A DNA stretch of 6,075 nucleotides from Chloroflexota bacterium. Lineage in GTDB: Bacteria > Chloroflexota > Ktedonobacteria > Ktedonobacterales > Ktedonobacteraceae. The translations under genes were made by a program, and so were the position numbers. This document shows, in pieces, positions 5,696 through 6,075 of the stretch. The stretch is from contig VBHV01000221.1 of NCBI GenBank assembly GCA_005881995.1, positions 1 through 6,075 of the forward strand. Direction: 5' to 3'. Numbering within the stretch: position 1 is the first letter of the stretch; every line of letters starts with the position of its first letter. The notes under the pieces are model-generated. The model was given only the letters and a program-made list of their open reading frames with translations, was not told the DNA's origin and did no database searches.

Positions 5696-6075
5696 TCATC
5701 CCCATAACAAGGCAACTAGCAGCGTACCGAATCCAAACATGCGAAAGAAGTCGCCCATTATTTGAAGTGTAGACGAAGGAGGATTAATATACCGTGGGAA
5801 AATCATATAATAGGCCAAACCGATAATCATAAAGCCGGCTGCCATAAGCAAGCTGAAGCGCGTCTCCTTCTTCACAAAAGCGGCGATATAGTAGAAACAG
5901 ATGAGAAAGCAGGGTATAGCCCGACCACTGCTGAAAATTGCCCGCAGCACACCCAGGCTTGGGAATGAGGAGGGTAAGTCATGTCCTACCAGAAGTACCA
6001 TTAAAAGCAATGCAGAGAGAGCGATTTGCCAGCGTACCAGGTTACGCAGGTATTTTTCGGAACTACTTACCAGGC
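5696..6075 (-). CDS. Small hydrophobic membrane protein, C-terminal part (N-terminus beyond window)
   Basis: The minus-strand frame is open from the window edge to TGA 5696-5698, giving 125 residues. I do not recognise the family. It is strongly hydrophobic, with about four likely membrane segments near residues 14-32, 50-66, 73-93 and 103-124 counting from the edge. Short loops hold FVKKETRF (66-73, basic, probably cytoplasmic) and FPRYINPPSS (92-101). It ends in FGFGTLLVALLWG, so the last segment runs to the C-terminus with no soluble domain. A TTG at 6008-6010 would cut into the first membrane segment, and the frame continues upstream of it, so the true start is probably outside the window. 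It precedes the MFS gene by about 50 bases on the same strand, so the two are likely co-transcribed. It may be a stand-alone membrane protein or the membrane sensor part of a larger protein that has lost its rest; the window cannot decide. Confidence 0.65.
   Translation of the reverse strand, partial: LVSSSEKYLRNLVRWQIALSALLLMVLLVGHDLPSSFPSLGVLRAIFSSGRAIPCFLICFYYIAAFVKKETRFSLLMAAGFMIIGLAYYMIFPRYINPPSSTLQIMGDFFRMFGFGTLLVALLWG

Overview
The window looks like part of a bacterial chromosome with medium to high GC. The best guess is a Ktedonobacteria-like member of the Chloroflexota. This is an inference from the style of the PAS/histidine-kinase remnant, the ParA with its small partner, and the GTAG-tailed GGGCG hairpin repeats, not from a marker gene. 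No rRNA, tRNA, CRISPR array or insertion-sequence transposase is visible.

Layout, left to right. Bases 1-710 hold the C-terminal three quarters of a thioredoxin reductase (trxB, + strand), cut by the window edge. A 260-base gap follows. It contains a 33-bp perfect inverted repeat (729-814) and a good sigma70-type promoter with a small palindrome upstream of it. A 444-residue MFS transporter of the sugar-symporter (GPH/SLC45-like) type comes next (971-2305, +). A second inverted repeat (2327-2409) has the same architecture but a different stem sequence and the opposite orientation. It abuts a minus-strand remnant of a PAS sensor histidine kinase, in which a piece of PAS domain is joined out of frame to the very end of the HATPase domain. 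A two-gene plus-strand unit follows: a ParA-type ATPase (about 2833-3705) and a 119-residue protein with a Rho_N/SAP-like C-terminal domain (3735-4094). Converging on it from the right is a minus-strand pair: a 498-residue MFS transporter with a long acidic N-terminal tail carrying a duplicated ELEDTLR motif (4150-5646), preceded by the end of a small hydrophobic protein that runs off the window (5696-6075).

How the genes fit together. TrxB and the first transporter are separate units divided by a repeat that can fold strongly. The ParA ATPase and the small protein are almost certainly co-transcribed and probably work together, the small protein being a candidate DNA- or cargo-binding partner in place of a ParB. 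The last two minus-strand genes are probably one operon encoding membrane proteins of unknown substrate. The stretch between the second repeat and the convergent junction (about 2400-4150) is more AT-rich in places than its surroundings and carries a broken gene, so it reads as an accessory segment.

The most unusual items are the two REP-like paired hairpins that share the GTAG tail but not the stem, the orphan ParA plus Rho_N-like cassette, and the duplicated tail motif in the second transporter.
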